A DNA stretch of 64,000 nucleotides from Pseudochelatococcus lubricantis (lineage in GTDB: Bacteria > Pseudomonadota > Alphaproteobacteria > Rhizobiales > Beijerinckiaceae). The stretch lies in assembly GCF_042432495.1 (NCBI RefSeq), contig NZ_JBHLXC010000006.1:558001-622000 (forward strand), written 5' to 3'. Below, piece after piece: positions 26,533-35,736 of this stretch. Numbering within the stretch: the first letter of the stretch is position 1; each line of letters starts with the position of its first letter. The notes below the pieces were generated by a model. The model was not told where the DNA came from. It made no database searches and saw only the letters and a list, made by a program, of their open reading frames with translations. The translations under genes were made by a program, and so were the position numbers.

Positions 26533-27438
26533 ATGCATCGTCACGCGATAACGCGCCGCGCGGCGCTTGCCCTGGCGGGCATGGCTTTCGGGAATGCCGC
26601 GCTGGCGCGGGGAACGGCGCAACGCATCGCGGCGATCGATTGGGCGATGCTGGAAACGGCGCTGGCGCTCGGCATGATACCCGTGGCGGCAACAGAACTC
26701 ATCCAGTTCCGCAGGCAGGTGATCGTGCCGGCCGTGCCCGACAGCGTCACCGATCTCGGACTGCGCGGCACGCCCAACTTCGAGCTGCTGCGCATCGTCC
26801 AGCCCGACCTCATCCTGATCTCGAACTTCTATGAACACATGAGACCGCTCTACGAACGCATTGCGCCGGTGTTCTCGGCAACTGTGTTCCGACACGGCGA
26901 GCCGCCCTATCCCCGGGCCGAGCAGGTCACGGCGGCGCTGGGCGAGCGCCTCGGCCTGGCGGACGAGGCAAGAAACGTCATCGACGGCACCCGCCGCGAA
27001 CTCGCCGCGATCCGCGAGCGTCTTTCGGGCGCGGAGCGACGCCCGGTCTTCGTCGTCAGCCTGGGCGATGCGCGCCATTTCCGCGCCTTCGGCGACGACA
27101 GCCTGTTCGGCAATGTGCTCGGCATGCTCGGCTTCGCCAATGCATGGGAAGGCGCGTCAAGCTATTCCGCCGCCGCTCCTGTCGGGATCGAGGCGCTGGC
27201 GCGCGTGCCCGAAGCACGGCTGGTCGTCGTGGAGCCGACGCCTCCCGAAGTCCGCCGCGTCCTGGCGACGAGCGCCCTGTGGCGGGCGCTGCCCATGGTG
27301 CGGGAAAAGCGCGTGACGTTTATGGCACCCGTCAATCATTTCGGCGCGCTGCCGTCCGCCCGCCGCTTCGCGCAACTCCTCGCCGCCCCCCTGAACGGCG
27401 ACGGGAGCGTTTCTGATGGCGGACGCTCTCATGGGTGA
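26533..27438 (+). CDS. fhuD: Ferric siderophore periplasmic binding protein
   Basis: A 301-residue class III periplasmic binding protein of the FhuD/FecB group. An N-terminal MHRHAITRRAALALAGMAF carries a twin-arginine-like signal (TRRAALA). RIAAIDWAMLETALALGMIP and LRIVQPDLILISNFYEHM are the conserved first-lobe segments, and FVVSLGDARHFRAFGDDSLF starts the second. It lies between the ATPase and the fused permease and overlaps the latter by 23 bases. Confidence 0.92.
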   Translation: MHRHAITRRAALALAGMAFGNAALARGTAQRIAAIDWAMLETALALGMIPVAATELIQFRRQVIVPAVPDSVTDLGLRGTPNFELLRIVQPDLILISNFYEHMRPLYERIAPVFSATVFRHGEPPYPRAEQVTAALGERLGLADEARNVIDGTRRELAAIRERLSGAERRPVFVVSLGDARHFRAFGDDSLFGNVLGMLGFANAWEGASSYSAAAPVGIEALARVPEARLVVVEPTPPEVRRVLATSALWRALPMVREKRVTFMAPVNHFGALPSARRFAQLLAAPLNGDGSVSDGGRSHG

Positions 27439-29458
27439 ACGTCTGGCTGAAAGTCTGGCCGAGAATCTCGCACGTGAGCGCCGATCCGCCCGCCCATGGC
27501 TGTTCTGGGGTGCGATGGCCCTGCTCGCGGCCGCGCTGTTCGCGGCGCGGATAGTGCTGCACCTGTCCGATCCCGCCTTCGCCGCGCCGCCCATGCAGGA
27601 CATCGGCCGGGTCATCCTCACGCACGGTCTCTTTCCCCGCGCCGCCGTGGCGCTCGTATCGGGGGCGGCGCTCGGCCTTGCCGGCCTGCTGCTGCAACGG
27701 GTGCTGCGCAACCCGCTGGCCGAACCGTCGACGCTCGGCATCGCCGCAGGCGCCCAGCTCGCCATGGCGGCCGCCACCATCGCAGCCCCGGGACTGATGG
27801 CGATCTCACGCGAGGGGGTCGCGCTGGCGGGCGGCCTCGGCGCGGCGGCGCTCATCCTGACGCTGACTTGGCGGCGGGGGCTGGAGCCCGTTTCCGTGGT
27901 GCTCGCCGGCATGATGACGGCGCTGACGGCAACAGCCGCCAGCACGGCGCTCATCCTCGCCAATGGCGACTACATGTTCTCGCTGTTCATCTGGGGCGGC
28001 GGCTCGCTCACCCAGCAGGATTGGGGTGCCACCACGGCCATCGCCACCCGGCTGGTCATCGTGACGGCGGCTGCCGCGCTGCTGCTGCGGCCACTCGCCA
28101 TTCTCGGGCTGGACGACGCGGCGAGCCGCAGTCTCGGGCTGGCCGTCGACACCATGCGGCTCATGGTGATCGCGCTCGCGGTATGGCTCGCTTCGACCGT
28201 GACCGCCCAGGTGGGCGTGATCGGCTTCGTCGGCCTGGCCGCGCCCACGCTTGCACATCTCGGCGGCGCCCGCACGCTGCGGGCGCGCATGGTCGCCGCT
28301 CCGCTCATCGGTGCGATCCTGTTGTGGCTGACCGACGGCTGCATCCAGTTGACCGCGGGCAGCAATGGCGAGCGCATCCCCACCGGCGCGGCGACGGCGT
28401 TGCTTGGCGGCCCGCTGCTGCTGTGGCTTCTGCCGCGCATCCGCATAGCCGAGTGGCCGTCGCTGCACGCCGCCCTTGCCGCGGGAGCGCGCAGCGAGCG
28501 GCCGTGGCGACTGGTCGCCGTCATCGTCGTTGCCTGTCTGTGCATGGCGGCTGTCGGCCTTGCGGCGGGCCGCGGACCGGACGGCTGGACCATCGCCACC
28601 GGCGCGTTGTTCGCCGACCTGTTGACATGGCGGGCGCCGCATATGGGTATCGCCGCCGCGAGCGGCGCGATGCTGGCGGGCGCCGGCATGCTGCTGCAGC
28701 GGGTCACGGGCAATCCCCTCGCCAGTCCCGAGATCCTCGGCGTCGGCACCGGCGCGGGCGTGGGGCTCACTGCGGTACTCTATCTCGTCGACGATCCCGG
28801 CATCGGCATCCAGTTCGCGGCCTCCGCGTCGGGCGCCGTCATCGTCCTTGTGCTGATGCTCGCTATCGCCGCCCGCAGCGGTTTCGGCCCGGAGCGCCTG
28901 CTGCTCGGAGGCGTCGCCATGGGCGCGCTGTGTTCGGCCGTGCTGACGGCGGTGATCGCCACCGGCGGTGTGCAGGCACTCGCGCTGCTGCGCTGGATCA
29001 GCGGCTCCGTGAACATGGCCGCTCCGGAACAGGCGCTGCTGGCGGGGCTCGCCGCGCTGGCGCTGCTCGCGCCGCTTCCGTTCATGAGCCGCTGGCTCGA
29101 CATCCTGCCACTCGGCGCCGTGACCGCACGGGCATTGGGCGTTCCGGTGCGGCGAAGCCATGCGGCGCTGATCGCGCTCGCCGGCCTGCTGACGGCGACC
29201 GCCGCGCTGTTCGTCGGTCCGCTGAGTTTCATCGGCCTGATCGCCCCCCATCTGGCGAGGCTCATCGGCCTCGCGCGCCCCCTCCCCTGCATGGCGGGCA
29301 GTGTCCTGATCGGCGCCGGGCTGATGATGCTGTCCGACTGGCTGTCACGCATGGTGGCCTTTCCCTACCAGCTACCGCTCGGCCTGTTCGCCGCCCTGCT
29401 CGGCGGCCCATATCTGATCTGGCTGCTCGGCCGTGGCCGCGCCGGCGCGGGACGCTGA
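27416..29458 (+). CDS. fhuB: Ferric siderophore permease, fused double-length FhuB
   Basis: A 680-residue inner-membrane protein made of two FecCD-type permease halves, as in FhuB of hydroxamate systems. Half one covers about residues 25-345 (LRNPLAEPSTLGIAAGAQ, VIGFVGLAAPTLAHLGGAR), half two 355-680 (VTGNPLASPEILGVGTGAG, FIGLIAPHLARLIGLAR). The matching NPLAxPxxLG motifs show the internal duplication. Starts at 27416 or 27431 are both possible. Fusion of both permease subunits supports a hydroxamate-type siderophore system. Confidence 0.94.
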   Translation: MADALMGERLAESLAENLARERRSARPWLFWGAMALLAAALFAARIVLHLSDPAFAAPPMQDIGRVILTHGLFPRAAVALVSGAALGLAGLLLQRVLRNPLAEPSTLGIAAGAQLAMAAATIAAPGLMAISREGVALAGGLGAAALILTLTWRRGLEPVSVVLAGMMTALTATAASTALILANGDYMFSLFIWGGGSLTQQDWGATTAIATRLVIVTAAAALLLRPLAILGLDDAASRSLGLAVDTMRLMVIALAVWLASTVTAQVGVIGFVGLAAPTLAHLGGARTLRARMVAAPLIGAILLWLTDGCIQLTAGSNGERIPTGAATALLGGPLLLWLLPRIRIAEWPSLHAALAAGARSERPWRLVAVIVVACLCMAAVGLAAGRGPDGWTIATGALFADLLTWRAPHMGIAAASGAMLAGAGMLLQRVTGNPLASPEILGVGTGAGVGLTAVLYLVDDPGIGIQFAASASGAVIVLVLMLAIAARSGFGPERLLLGGVAMGALCSAVLTAVIATGGVQALALLRWISGSVNMAAPEQALLAGLAALALLAPLPFMSRWLDILPLGAVTARALGVPVRRSHAALIALAGLLTATAALFVGPLSFIGLIAPHLARLIGLARPLPCMAGSVLIGAGLMMLSDWLSRMVAFPYQLPLGLFAALLGGPYLIWLLGRGRAGAGR

Positions 29459-29619
29459 AACGGAGAGCGCCCGCGACCGACGCGCCCAACGCTTGCACGG
29501 CGCGATGGGCCCTCAAGGCCCGATCCGGCGATCCGGAAACCGGAGGCAACGCACGGCCGGCGCGGTGTCCCGGTAACCTACTGATCTGAAACTCTTACTG
29601 CCGGCGCCGACCGGTGCAG

Positions 29620-30528
29620 TCAGATGGTGCTCCATTCGTCCATCAGGCTGCGGACGAGTTCGCGGATGAACGGGAACATGGGTGGCATGGAGCGCCCCGC
29701 CAGACGCACGATGGCGAACTGCGAGGGATCGGGCGCCGGATGGATCGGCAGCTCCACCAGTTCGCCGCCGAGGATGGCCGAATGGGCCGGCGCGAGCACG
29801 CCATAATAGATGGTATCGCTGGTCTTCGCAGTCTGCAGCAGTCCATCGATGGCGTCGGAATGGAAGGCGACACTCTCGTCGGGATGCGCATGCGGGCCAT
29901 AAAGCGTCGTCAGGATGCGGATCTGCTCTTCCGCCAGAAGCGTCGTCGCCAGCGGCCACGGCTGCAGATCGTCGAACGACGCGGCGGGGCGATGTCGCAG
30001 GGGGTGGGACGGCCTGACGAGAAAGCCGGTTCGCAGGATCGGCATGGGCTCGATCTGCAGATCCACTGTCGGCATGACACCTCGCACCTCCACCACCAGC
30101 ATATCGAGCTTACGCTCGCGCAGCGCCTGGACCTGCTGCGGTATCGCGCCGTGCAGGAGCAGAACGTGAAGCGGCCGGCCGGCTTCCGCGAAACGGCCGA
30201 GCAATGGTGCCGTCAGAAGCGCGCTCGGCGTGGACCCGAGCCCGATCAGCATACGGCCCGCCTCACCGGCAATCTGCTGCCGGGCCACCTTCACCAGTTC
30301 ATCCGCCTCGAAGAGAACGCGCCGCGCATGTTCGAGAATCACGCTTCCGAAGGCCGTCACCTCGCAGCGCCGGCCGATTCTGTCCACGAGCTTCATGCCG
30401 AGTTCGGCTTCCAGTTGCGCGATGCTGCGCGACAACGCCGGCTGCGTCAGATGGGCGTGAGCGGCGGCACGTGTGAACGATCCCCGCTCGGCGAGCGCAA
30501 CGAAATGTCGTAGCTGCTGGATATTCAT
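29620..30528 (-). CDS. LysR family transcriptional regulator
   Basis: A 302-residue LysR regulator. The winged helix is at residues 1-60 (MNIQQLRHFVALAERGSF, AHLTQPALSRSIAQLEAEL), followed by the linker and a two-lobed effector domain (GRMLIGLGSTPSALLTAPLL, LDMLVVEVRGVMP). It is divergent from the M20 amidohydrolase with a 269-base spacer, the standard arrangement for a LysR activator and its target. Its likely target is the amidohydrolase-permease-glutaminase set. Confidence 0.93.
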   Translation of the reverse strand: MNIQQLRHFVALAERGSFTRAAAHAHLTQPALSRSIAQLEAELGMKLVDRIGRRCEVTAFGSVILEHARRVLFEADELVKVARQQIAGEAGRMLIGLGSTPSALLTAPLLGRFAEAGRPLHVLLLHGAIPQQVQALRERKLDMLVVEVRGVMPTVDLQIEPMPILRTGFLVRPSHPLRHRPAASFDDLQPWPLATTLLAEEQIRILTTLYGPHAHPDESVAFHSDAIDGLLQTAKTSDTIYYGVLAPAHSAILGGELVELPIHPAPDPSQFAIVRLAGRSMPPMFPFIRELVRSLMDEWSTI

Positions 30529-30552
30529 GCCGACCCTTCAAATCCATGCCTG

Positions 30553-30565
30553 ATATGCATCATAT
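30553..30565. promoter_or_regulatory. Possible LysR binding palindrome
   Basis: ATATGCATCATAT, arms ATATG and CATAT around three bases, lies just upstream of the LysR start in an AT-rich stretch. Position and symmetry suit a LysR auto-regulatory site, but there is no second copy to support it. Confidence 0.25.
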
Positions 30566-30797
30566 ATAAAATTACTATTCATTAGACAAATAGGAAGGCC
30601 GATCTTAGCGTGAGCCATTCTGTGCGAGCGCTCTTCGATCAGAAGTGTTTTTCGTTCGGGAATGATCGGAACATGCTTCGGCGCGTCATCCGGAAAGCGG
30701 ATGCCATTTCCTGTAAGCAATTGCATAGAAAAGAAAAAAGGCGGGAGGAAGAGAGATGATGACAGATCGTCCCGCTCTCAAAGGATGAGTTTCAGTC

Positions 30798-32006
30798 ATG
30801 GAAGAGATAAGCGAACTGGTCCGGCGGAACGCCGGCGAGTTCATCGCGTTGCGTCACGATCTTCACCGTCATCCTGAGCTTGCCTTTCACGAGCATCGGA
30901 CGAGCGGCATCGTGGCCGATCTTCTGGCCCGCTGGGGTTATGCGGTCGAGCGGAATATCGGCGGGACGGGCGTGGTCGGCCAGTTGCGGCGCGGCAACGG
31001 TCCGCGTTCCATCGGCCTGCGCGCCGACATGGACGCGCTGCCCATCGCGGAGGAAACCGGCCTTCCGTATGCCAGCGTCAACGCCGGCGTCATGCATGCC
31101 TGCGGGCACGACGGCCACACGACGATGCTGCTCGCAGCGGCGAAAGCGATTGCAGAACGGAGCCGTTTCGAGGGAACCGTCAACCTGATCTTTCAGCCGG
31201 CGGAGGAATATGGCCAGCCGGACAGCGGCGCCGCCCGCATGATCGCGGAAGGGGTGTTCGACAAGTATCCCTGCGATGCCATCTTCGGCATGCACAACAT
31301 GCCGGGCCTTCCGCAGGGGCAGCTCAACTTTCGCGACGGCGCCATGATGGCTGCCTCCGACAACGTGATCATCACGATCGAGGGACGCGGCGGACATGGC
31401 GCGGCACCGCACAAGGCCGCGGATCCCGTGGTCGCGACGGCGGCGATCGTCATGGCCCTGCAAACCATCGTGGCGCGCAACGTCGATCCGCTTGAGATGG
31501 GCGTCATCACGGTCGGCGTGATGCAGGCGGGCACGGCCGACAACGTCATTCCTCAAACCGCAAGGCTTGAACTCACCGTGCGCTCGTTCAGCGCCGCCGT
31601 CAGGGACTTGCTGCAGGAGCGGATCACGGCGCTCGTCAAGGCCCAGGCGGCCAGTTTCGGCGTAGAGGCGCGGGTCGATTATCGCCGGGGCTACCCCGCG
31701 CTGGTGAATACGGCCGCCGAGACCGCGTTCGCCCGCCGGGTCGGTCGCGAGGTGGCGGGCGAGACGGCGGGCCATGCGGGCATTGTCGAGCAGACGACGC
31801 CGCTGACGGCGAGCGAGGATTTCGCCTTCATGCTGGAGCAGCGGCCCGGCTCCTACATCTTCATTGGCAACGCCGGCGCGGATGCGACGAAGGACTTCGC
31901 GCTTCACAGCGACCGGTTCGACTTCAACGACGCCAACATCGTCCCCGGCGCGGTCTACTGGACGGCGCTCGTCGAAAAATATCTGGAGGCCGCTTCGCCG
32001 GCCTGA
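30798..32006 (+). CDS. M20 family amidohydrolase (hippurate hydrolase-like)
   Basis: A 402-residue zinc peptidase/amidohydrolase of the M20D group, which hydrolyses N-acyl-amino acids. It opens with ELVRRNAGEFIALRHDLHRH. Metal ligands are seen in LRADMDALPIAEETG, HACGHDGHTTMLLAAAKAIA and FQPAEEYGQPDSGAARM; the dimerisation domain starts at about 185 (ITIEGRGGHGAAPHKAADPV). The MFS permease follows 120 bases downstream and glutaminase after it, so an N-acylglutamine is a reasonable substrate (inference); hippurate or an auxin conjugate are alternatives. Confidence 0.92.
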   Translation: MEEISELVRRNAGEFIALRHDLHRHPELAFHEHRTSGIVADLLARWGYAVERNIGGTGVVGQLRRGNGPRSIGLRADMDALPIAEETGLPYASVNAGVMHACGHDGHTTMLLAAAKAIAERSRFEGTVNLIFQPAEEYGQPDSGAARMIAEGVFDKYPCDAIFGMHNMPGLPQGQLNFRDGAMMAASDNVIITIEGRGGHGAAPHKAADPVVATAAIVMALQTIVARNVDPLEMGVITVGVMQAGTADNVIPQTARLELTVRSFSAAVRDLLQERITALVKAQAASFGVEARVDYRRGYPALVNTAAETAFARRVGREVAGETAGHAGIVEQTTPLTASEDFAFMLEQRPGSYIFIGNAGADATKDFALHSDRFDFNDANIVPGAVYWTALVEKYLEAASPA

Positions 32007-32021
32007 GGTGCAAGGCATGGG

Positions 32022-32054
32022 GCCGTTTTCCATTAACCGGGATCGGAAAACGGC
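32022..32054. terminator. Perfect stem-loop after the amidohydrolase gene
   Basis: GCCGTTTTCC at 32022-32031 pairs with GGAAAACGGC at 32045-32054, with further pairing of the outer G and C runs. There is no T-run after it. It may weaken read-through or protect mRNA ends between the amidohydrolase and permease genes. Confidence 0.4.
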
Positions 32055-32126
32055 TCCCGTTCGTCAATCTTCGTCCGGACGGAGGCCCGGCTCCTTCTCC
32101 TGAAACGGCTATTACGGGGCAAGCTC

Positions 32127-33440
32127 ATGAACAACAATAACGTAGCGACCGCTACGATGGCAGGGGGCGCCTTTACCGGTGCGGGCACGACGCCCGTCCC
32201 GGTGAAGGCGGTCGCCGCGGCGGTCGCGGGAAACGCGCTCGAATTTTATGATTTCATCGTCTATTCCTTCTTTGCCGTCTACATCGGCAAGACATTCTTC
32301 CCGCTGGGCAGCGAAACGGCGAGCCTGCTGGCTTCCGTCGCGGTTTTCGGCGTCGGTTTCTTCACCCGCCCGCTGGGCGGCGTGCTGATCGGTGCTTTCG
32401 CCGACAAGGCGGGCCGCCGCGCGGCGATGATCCTCACCGTCTCGCTGATCACTGTCGGCACCCTGGGCCTTGCCGCAACGCCGAGCTATGCCAGCATCGG
32501 CATCGCCGCGCCGATCATCGTGCTGGTCTGTCGTCTGTTGCAGGGCCTCGCGCTCGGCGGCGAGGTCGGCCCGGCATCCTCCATGCTGATCGAGGCGGCA
32601 CCGAACGGCAAGCGCGGCATCTATGCGAGCTGGCAGTTCGCAAGCCAGGGCATCGCGGTGGTGGTCGGCGGCCTTATGGGCGTTCTGGTCTCGTGGTCGC
32701 TCTCCCCCGAGGACCTCGCGGCGTGGGGATGGCGTGTGCCGTTCCTCCTCAGCCTGGCACTCATTCCGATCGCCCTCTACATTCGCCGCTCGTTGCCCGA
32801 GACGCTGGAAAAGCCGAGCGACAAGAGCGGCACGGAGATCGTCACCTCCGTGGTCAGGCAACAGGCACGCTATCTCACGCTCGGCATTCTCGTCATGCTG
32901 GGGACGACGGTCTCCACCCAGGTCGGCAACTACATGACGACCTACGCCATCCAGACGCTGAAGCTCTCCCCGACGCTCGCCCAGGCTGCAACCGTACTCG
33001 GCGGCACGGCGACTTTCGTCTTCGCACTGATCTCCGGCTATCTGGCGGACAAGTACGGCCGCAAGCACGTCATGATCTGGCCGCGCGTCCTGCTGCTTCT
33101 CGCGATCGTGCCGCTGTTCACCTGGCTGTCGGATTCGAAGGATGCCTCGGTGCTGCTGCTCGTCACGGCGACGATCACGGCGCTGACGTCGATGACCGGC
33201 GCCGCGAGCCTCATCGCCATTCCGGAGATGATGCCGATCGCCTTGCGCGCGACGGCCGTTTCGCTGATCTACGCCGTTGGCGCCACCCTGTTCGGCGGCA
33301 CGACGCAGTTCATCATCACCTGGCTGATCGGCGTTTTCGGCGCGGTGGCGCCGGCCTGGTACGTGGTCGGCACCAGCATCATCAGCCTCGTGGCGATGGC
33401 CATGCTGCCTGAAACGCGGCATTATGACGTCAGGCGCTGA
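32127..33440 (+). CDS. MFS transporter, metabolite:H+ symporter type
   Basis: A 437-residue 12-helix permease. AGNALEFYDFIVYSFFAVYI and FFTRPLGGVLIGAFADKAGR are the signatures of the MHS subfamily (citrate, ketoglutarate, proline/betaine relatives); LLQGLALGGEVGPASSMLIE follows in helix 4. It follows the amidohydrolase and is followed by glutaminase, so it probably imports the substrate of those enzymes by proton symport. Substrate cannot be assigned from sequence alone. Confidence 0.93.
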   Translation: MNNNNVATATMAGGAFTGAGTTPVPVKAVAAAVAGNALEFYDFIVYSFFAVYIGKTFFPLGSETASLLASVAVFGVGFFTRPLGGVLIGAFADKAGRRAAMILTVSLITVGTLGLAATPSYASIGIAAPIIVLVCRLLQGLALGGEVGPASSMLIEAAPNGKRGIYASWQFASQGIAVVVGGLMGVLVSWSLSPEDLAAWGWRVPFLLSLALIPIALYIRRSLPETLEKPSDKSGTEIVTSVVRQQARYLTLGILVMLGTTVSTQVGNYMTTYAIQTLKLSPTLAQAATVLGGTATFVFALISGYLADKYGRKHVMIWPRVLLLLAIVPLFTWLSDSKDASVLLLVTATITALTSMTGAASLIAIPEMMPIALRATAVSLIYAVGATLFGGTTQFIITWLIGVFGAVAPAWYVVGTSIISLVAMAMLPETRHYDVRR

Positions 33441-33509
33441 ATGCGCCCATTTTGCCGCGGCGGCCGGTTTGGAACGCCGCGGCAGCGACCATCGACCGGG
33501 ACGGCCGCC

Positions 33510-34484
33510 ATGCCTCACGCGGGACAGCATACGGACAGCGATCTGGCGGACGGCGGTCTGAACGCCCGTCTGGCCGGAATGCTGCCGGACATCGTCCAGC
33601 AGATGGCCAGCCGCGTCGAGCGCGGAGAGGTGGCGCGCTACATTCCGCCGCTCGCCCGGATCGATCCACGAAAATTCGGTATCGCGGTCGTGTTGCGCGA
33701 CAATTCGGTGCTGGTGGCGGGCGATGCGGACGAAGAATTTTCCATCCAGAGCATTTCGAAGGTCTTTTCGCTGACGCTGGCGCTCGGCAAGAAGGGCGAC
33801 GGATTGTGGAGCCGGGTCGGGCGCGAGCCCTCGGGAGACGCATTCAACTCCATCGTTCTGCTCGAACACGAAAAGGGCGTTCCCCGCAATCCGTTCATCA
33901 ACGCGGGAGCGATCGTCATCGCCGATGTGCTGCTTGCAACGCATCAACCCAAGGAAGCCATCGGCGAAATCCTGCGCTTCGTGCAATCGCTCGCGGACGA
34001 CGACCGCATCTCCGTCGACCGCCACGTCGCGCAGGCTGAAATGGCGACGGGCTTCGGGAACGCGGCACTCGCGAACCTGCTGAAGGCCAACGGAAACCTC
34101 GACAATTTGCCGACGCATGTGCTCGGCGTCTACCATCACCAATGCGCGCTGTCGATGTCGTGCCGGCAACTGGCGCGGGCCGGCTTTTTCCTGACTTCGG
34201 GCGGCCGGCATCCCGTGACCGGCCGCCAGGTCGTGGCGCCCGAGCGCACCCGGCGCATCAGCGCACTGATGATGACCTGCGGCCATTACGACGGATCCGG
34301 CGACTTCGCGTTCCGCGTCGGCGTGCCGGCCAAGAGCGGCGTGGGTGGCGGAATTCTGGCGATCGTGCCCGGCATTGCCTCCATCGCGGTCTGGTCGCCG
34401 GGCCTCAATCAGCAGGGCAATTCGCTGCTGGGAACCGAAGCGCTCGAGATTTTGTGCAGGCAGATGAACTGGTCCGTATTCTGA
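33510..34484 (+). CDS. glsA: Glutaminase A
   Basis: Hydrolyses L-glutamine to glutamate and ammonia. The 324-residue product is of serine-dependent beta-lactamase-like fold: FSIQSISKVFSLTLAL holds the catalytic Ser-x-x-Lys, GREPSGDAFNS, NPFINAGAIV and TCGHYDGSGDFAFRVGVPAKSGVGGGI (seen in pieces) complete the site. The ATG at 33510 is chosen; a start at 33441 touching the permease stop would add an Arg-rich stretch without family support. It is the third gene of the amidohydrolase operon. Confidence 0.94.
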   Translation: MPHAGQHTDSDLADGGLNARLAGMLPDIVQQMASRVERGEVARYIPPLARIDPRKFGIAVVLRDNSVLVAGDADEEFSIQSISKVFSLTLALGKKGDGLWSRVGREPSGDAFNSIVLLEHEKGVPRNPFINAGAIVIADVLLATHQPKEAIGEILRFVQSLADDDRISVDRHVAQAEMATGFGNAALANLLKANGNLDNLPTHVLGVYHHQCALSMSCRQLARAGFFLTSGGRHPVTGRQVVAPERTRRISALMMTCGHYDGSGDFAFRVGVPAKSGVGGGILAIVPGIASIAVWSPGLNQQGNSLLGTEALEILCRQMNWSVF

Positions 34485-34551
34485 GGAGAACCTTGCTCAG
34501 TCTTTCCGGATATGCCTGCAGTCGCACCTTCCGGGATCATGCCCGCTATCG

Positions 34552-35736
34552 TCAGGCTGTCGTTGCGGGCAAGGGGCCGATGACCCCGTCCGACCAGATC
34601 GGCCGCCCGCCCCTGATGGTCGCGCGAAGACGCGGGATGCGCCCCCTTTCGGCGATGACGAGGTCTGCCCTCATTCCCTCAGCGATCCGGCCGCGATCCG
34701 AAAGGCCGAGGGCTGCGGCCGGGTTGGCGGTTGCCAGCGCCGCAGCCGCGGGCAGGCCGCCGGTGCCTGTCTCGCCGAGGGCGAGCACGGCCGGCAGGAT
34801 CGCCGGGGGATGATAATCGCTGGCGAGAATGTCGAGCAGACCGGCGGCGAAGGCTTCGCGCGCCGACAGGTTGCCGGAGTAGGAAAGGCCGCGCAGGGCG
34901 TTCGGCGCGCCCATCGCGGTTGCCAGGCCGAGACGCCGCGCCTCGGTGGCGGCCTCCATCGTCACGGGAAATTCGCTGATCGTGACGCCCAGCCCGTGCA
35001 GCAGCGCCACCTTCGCGGCGCTGTCGTCGTCATGGGAGGCGAGGATGACGCCATGCTCGCGCGCAAGTCCGGCCAGCCCCTGCACCACTTCCATACTGTC
35101 ACCCGCCTCGTCCCGCTGGGCGATGCGTTGGCGGACGTGTTCGGCCGCCTCCGCCGTGCCGATCTTCCGGGCTGCGGCGACATGGGCGATGTGCTTTTCG
35201 ATGTCGCGATACTGACCCTGTCCGGGGGTGTGGTCCATCAGCGAGATCAGATCGACCGCGCCCTGCCGCAGGAGGGCCTCGACGACCCCGAGCGCGCGGG
35301 TGAAGGTGACCTCGAAGCGCGCGTGGACGCGATGGTCCACGAGCAGCTCGCCCTTCATCGCCATCAGCGTCTCGATCAGCCTGCGGGTATTGTCTTCCGA
35401 GCGGATATGGCCCTGAACATTGCCGGCGTTGAAGGAAAGCGCGGCATAGGCGGTGGTGATGCCGCTGCTCGCCAGCCTTTTGTCGAGTTCATAGATGCCG
35501 AGTTCCAGCGGCATGCGGACGTTCGGGCGCGGCTCGACCTCCTTCTCGATCATGTCGCCGTGCATGTCTATGAAGCCCGGCAACAACAGCCGTCCGCCGC
35601 CGGTGAAATCCGCGCCCGTAACCGGCATTTCGCGGATCTCGGCAATCCATCCGTCCTCGATTCTCACGGCCCCGCGCTCAATGACGCGGTCTGCAAGCAC
35701 GATTTCGAGATCACTCAGCCACATCGTCTGCCCCAT
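34552..35736 (-). CDS. phnM: PhnM-like triphosphate diphosphatase
   Basis: In the C-P lyase pathway PhnM removes pyrophosphate from ribose-1-phosphonate 5-triphosphate. The 394-residue amidohydrolase has LLPGFIDMHGDMIEKEVEPRP (read in part as HGD metal pair), LISLMDHTPGQGQYRD, ILASHDDDSAAKV and DILASDYHPPAIL. The common HTDxxE form is HGDMIE here. The start at 35736 overlaps the phnL stop by 26 bases; an ATG at 35724 with a better ribosome site is equally possible. It ends the phnGHIJKLM run and converges on glsA. Confidence 0.92.
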   Translation of the reverse strand: MGQTMWLSDLEIVLADRVIERGAVRIEDGWIAEIREMPVTGADFTGGGRLLLPGFIDMHGDMIEKEVEPRPNVRMPLELGIYELDKRLASSGITTAYAALSFNAGNVQGHIRSEDNTRRLIETLMAMKGELLVDHRVHARFEVTFTRALGVVEALLRQGAVDLISLMDHTPGQGQYRDIEKHIAHVAAARKIGTAEAAEHVRQRIAQRDEAGDSMEVVQGLAGLAREHGVILASHDDDSAAKVALLHGLGVTISEFPVTMEAATEARRLGLATAMGAPNALRGLSYSGNLSAREAFAAGLLDILASDYHPPAILPAVLALGETGTGGLPAAAALATANPAAALGLSDRGRIAEGMRADLVIAERGRIPRLRATIRGGRPIWSDGVIGPLPATTA

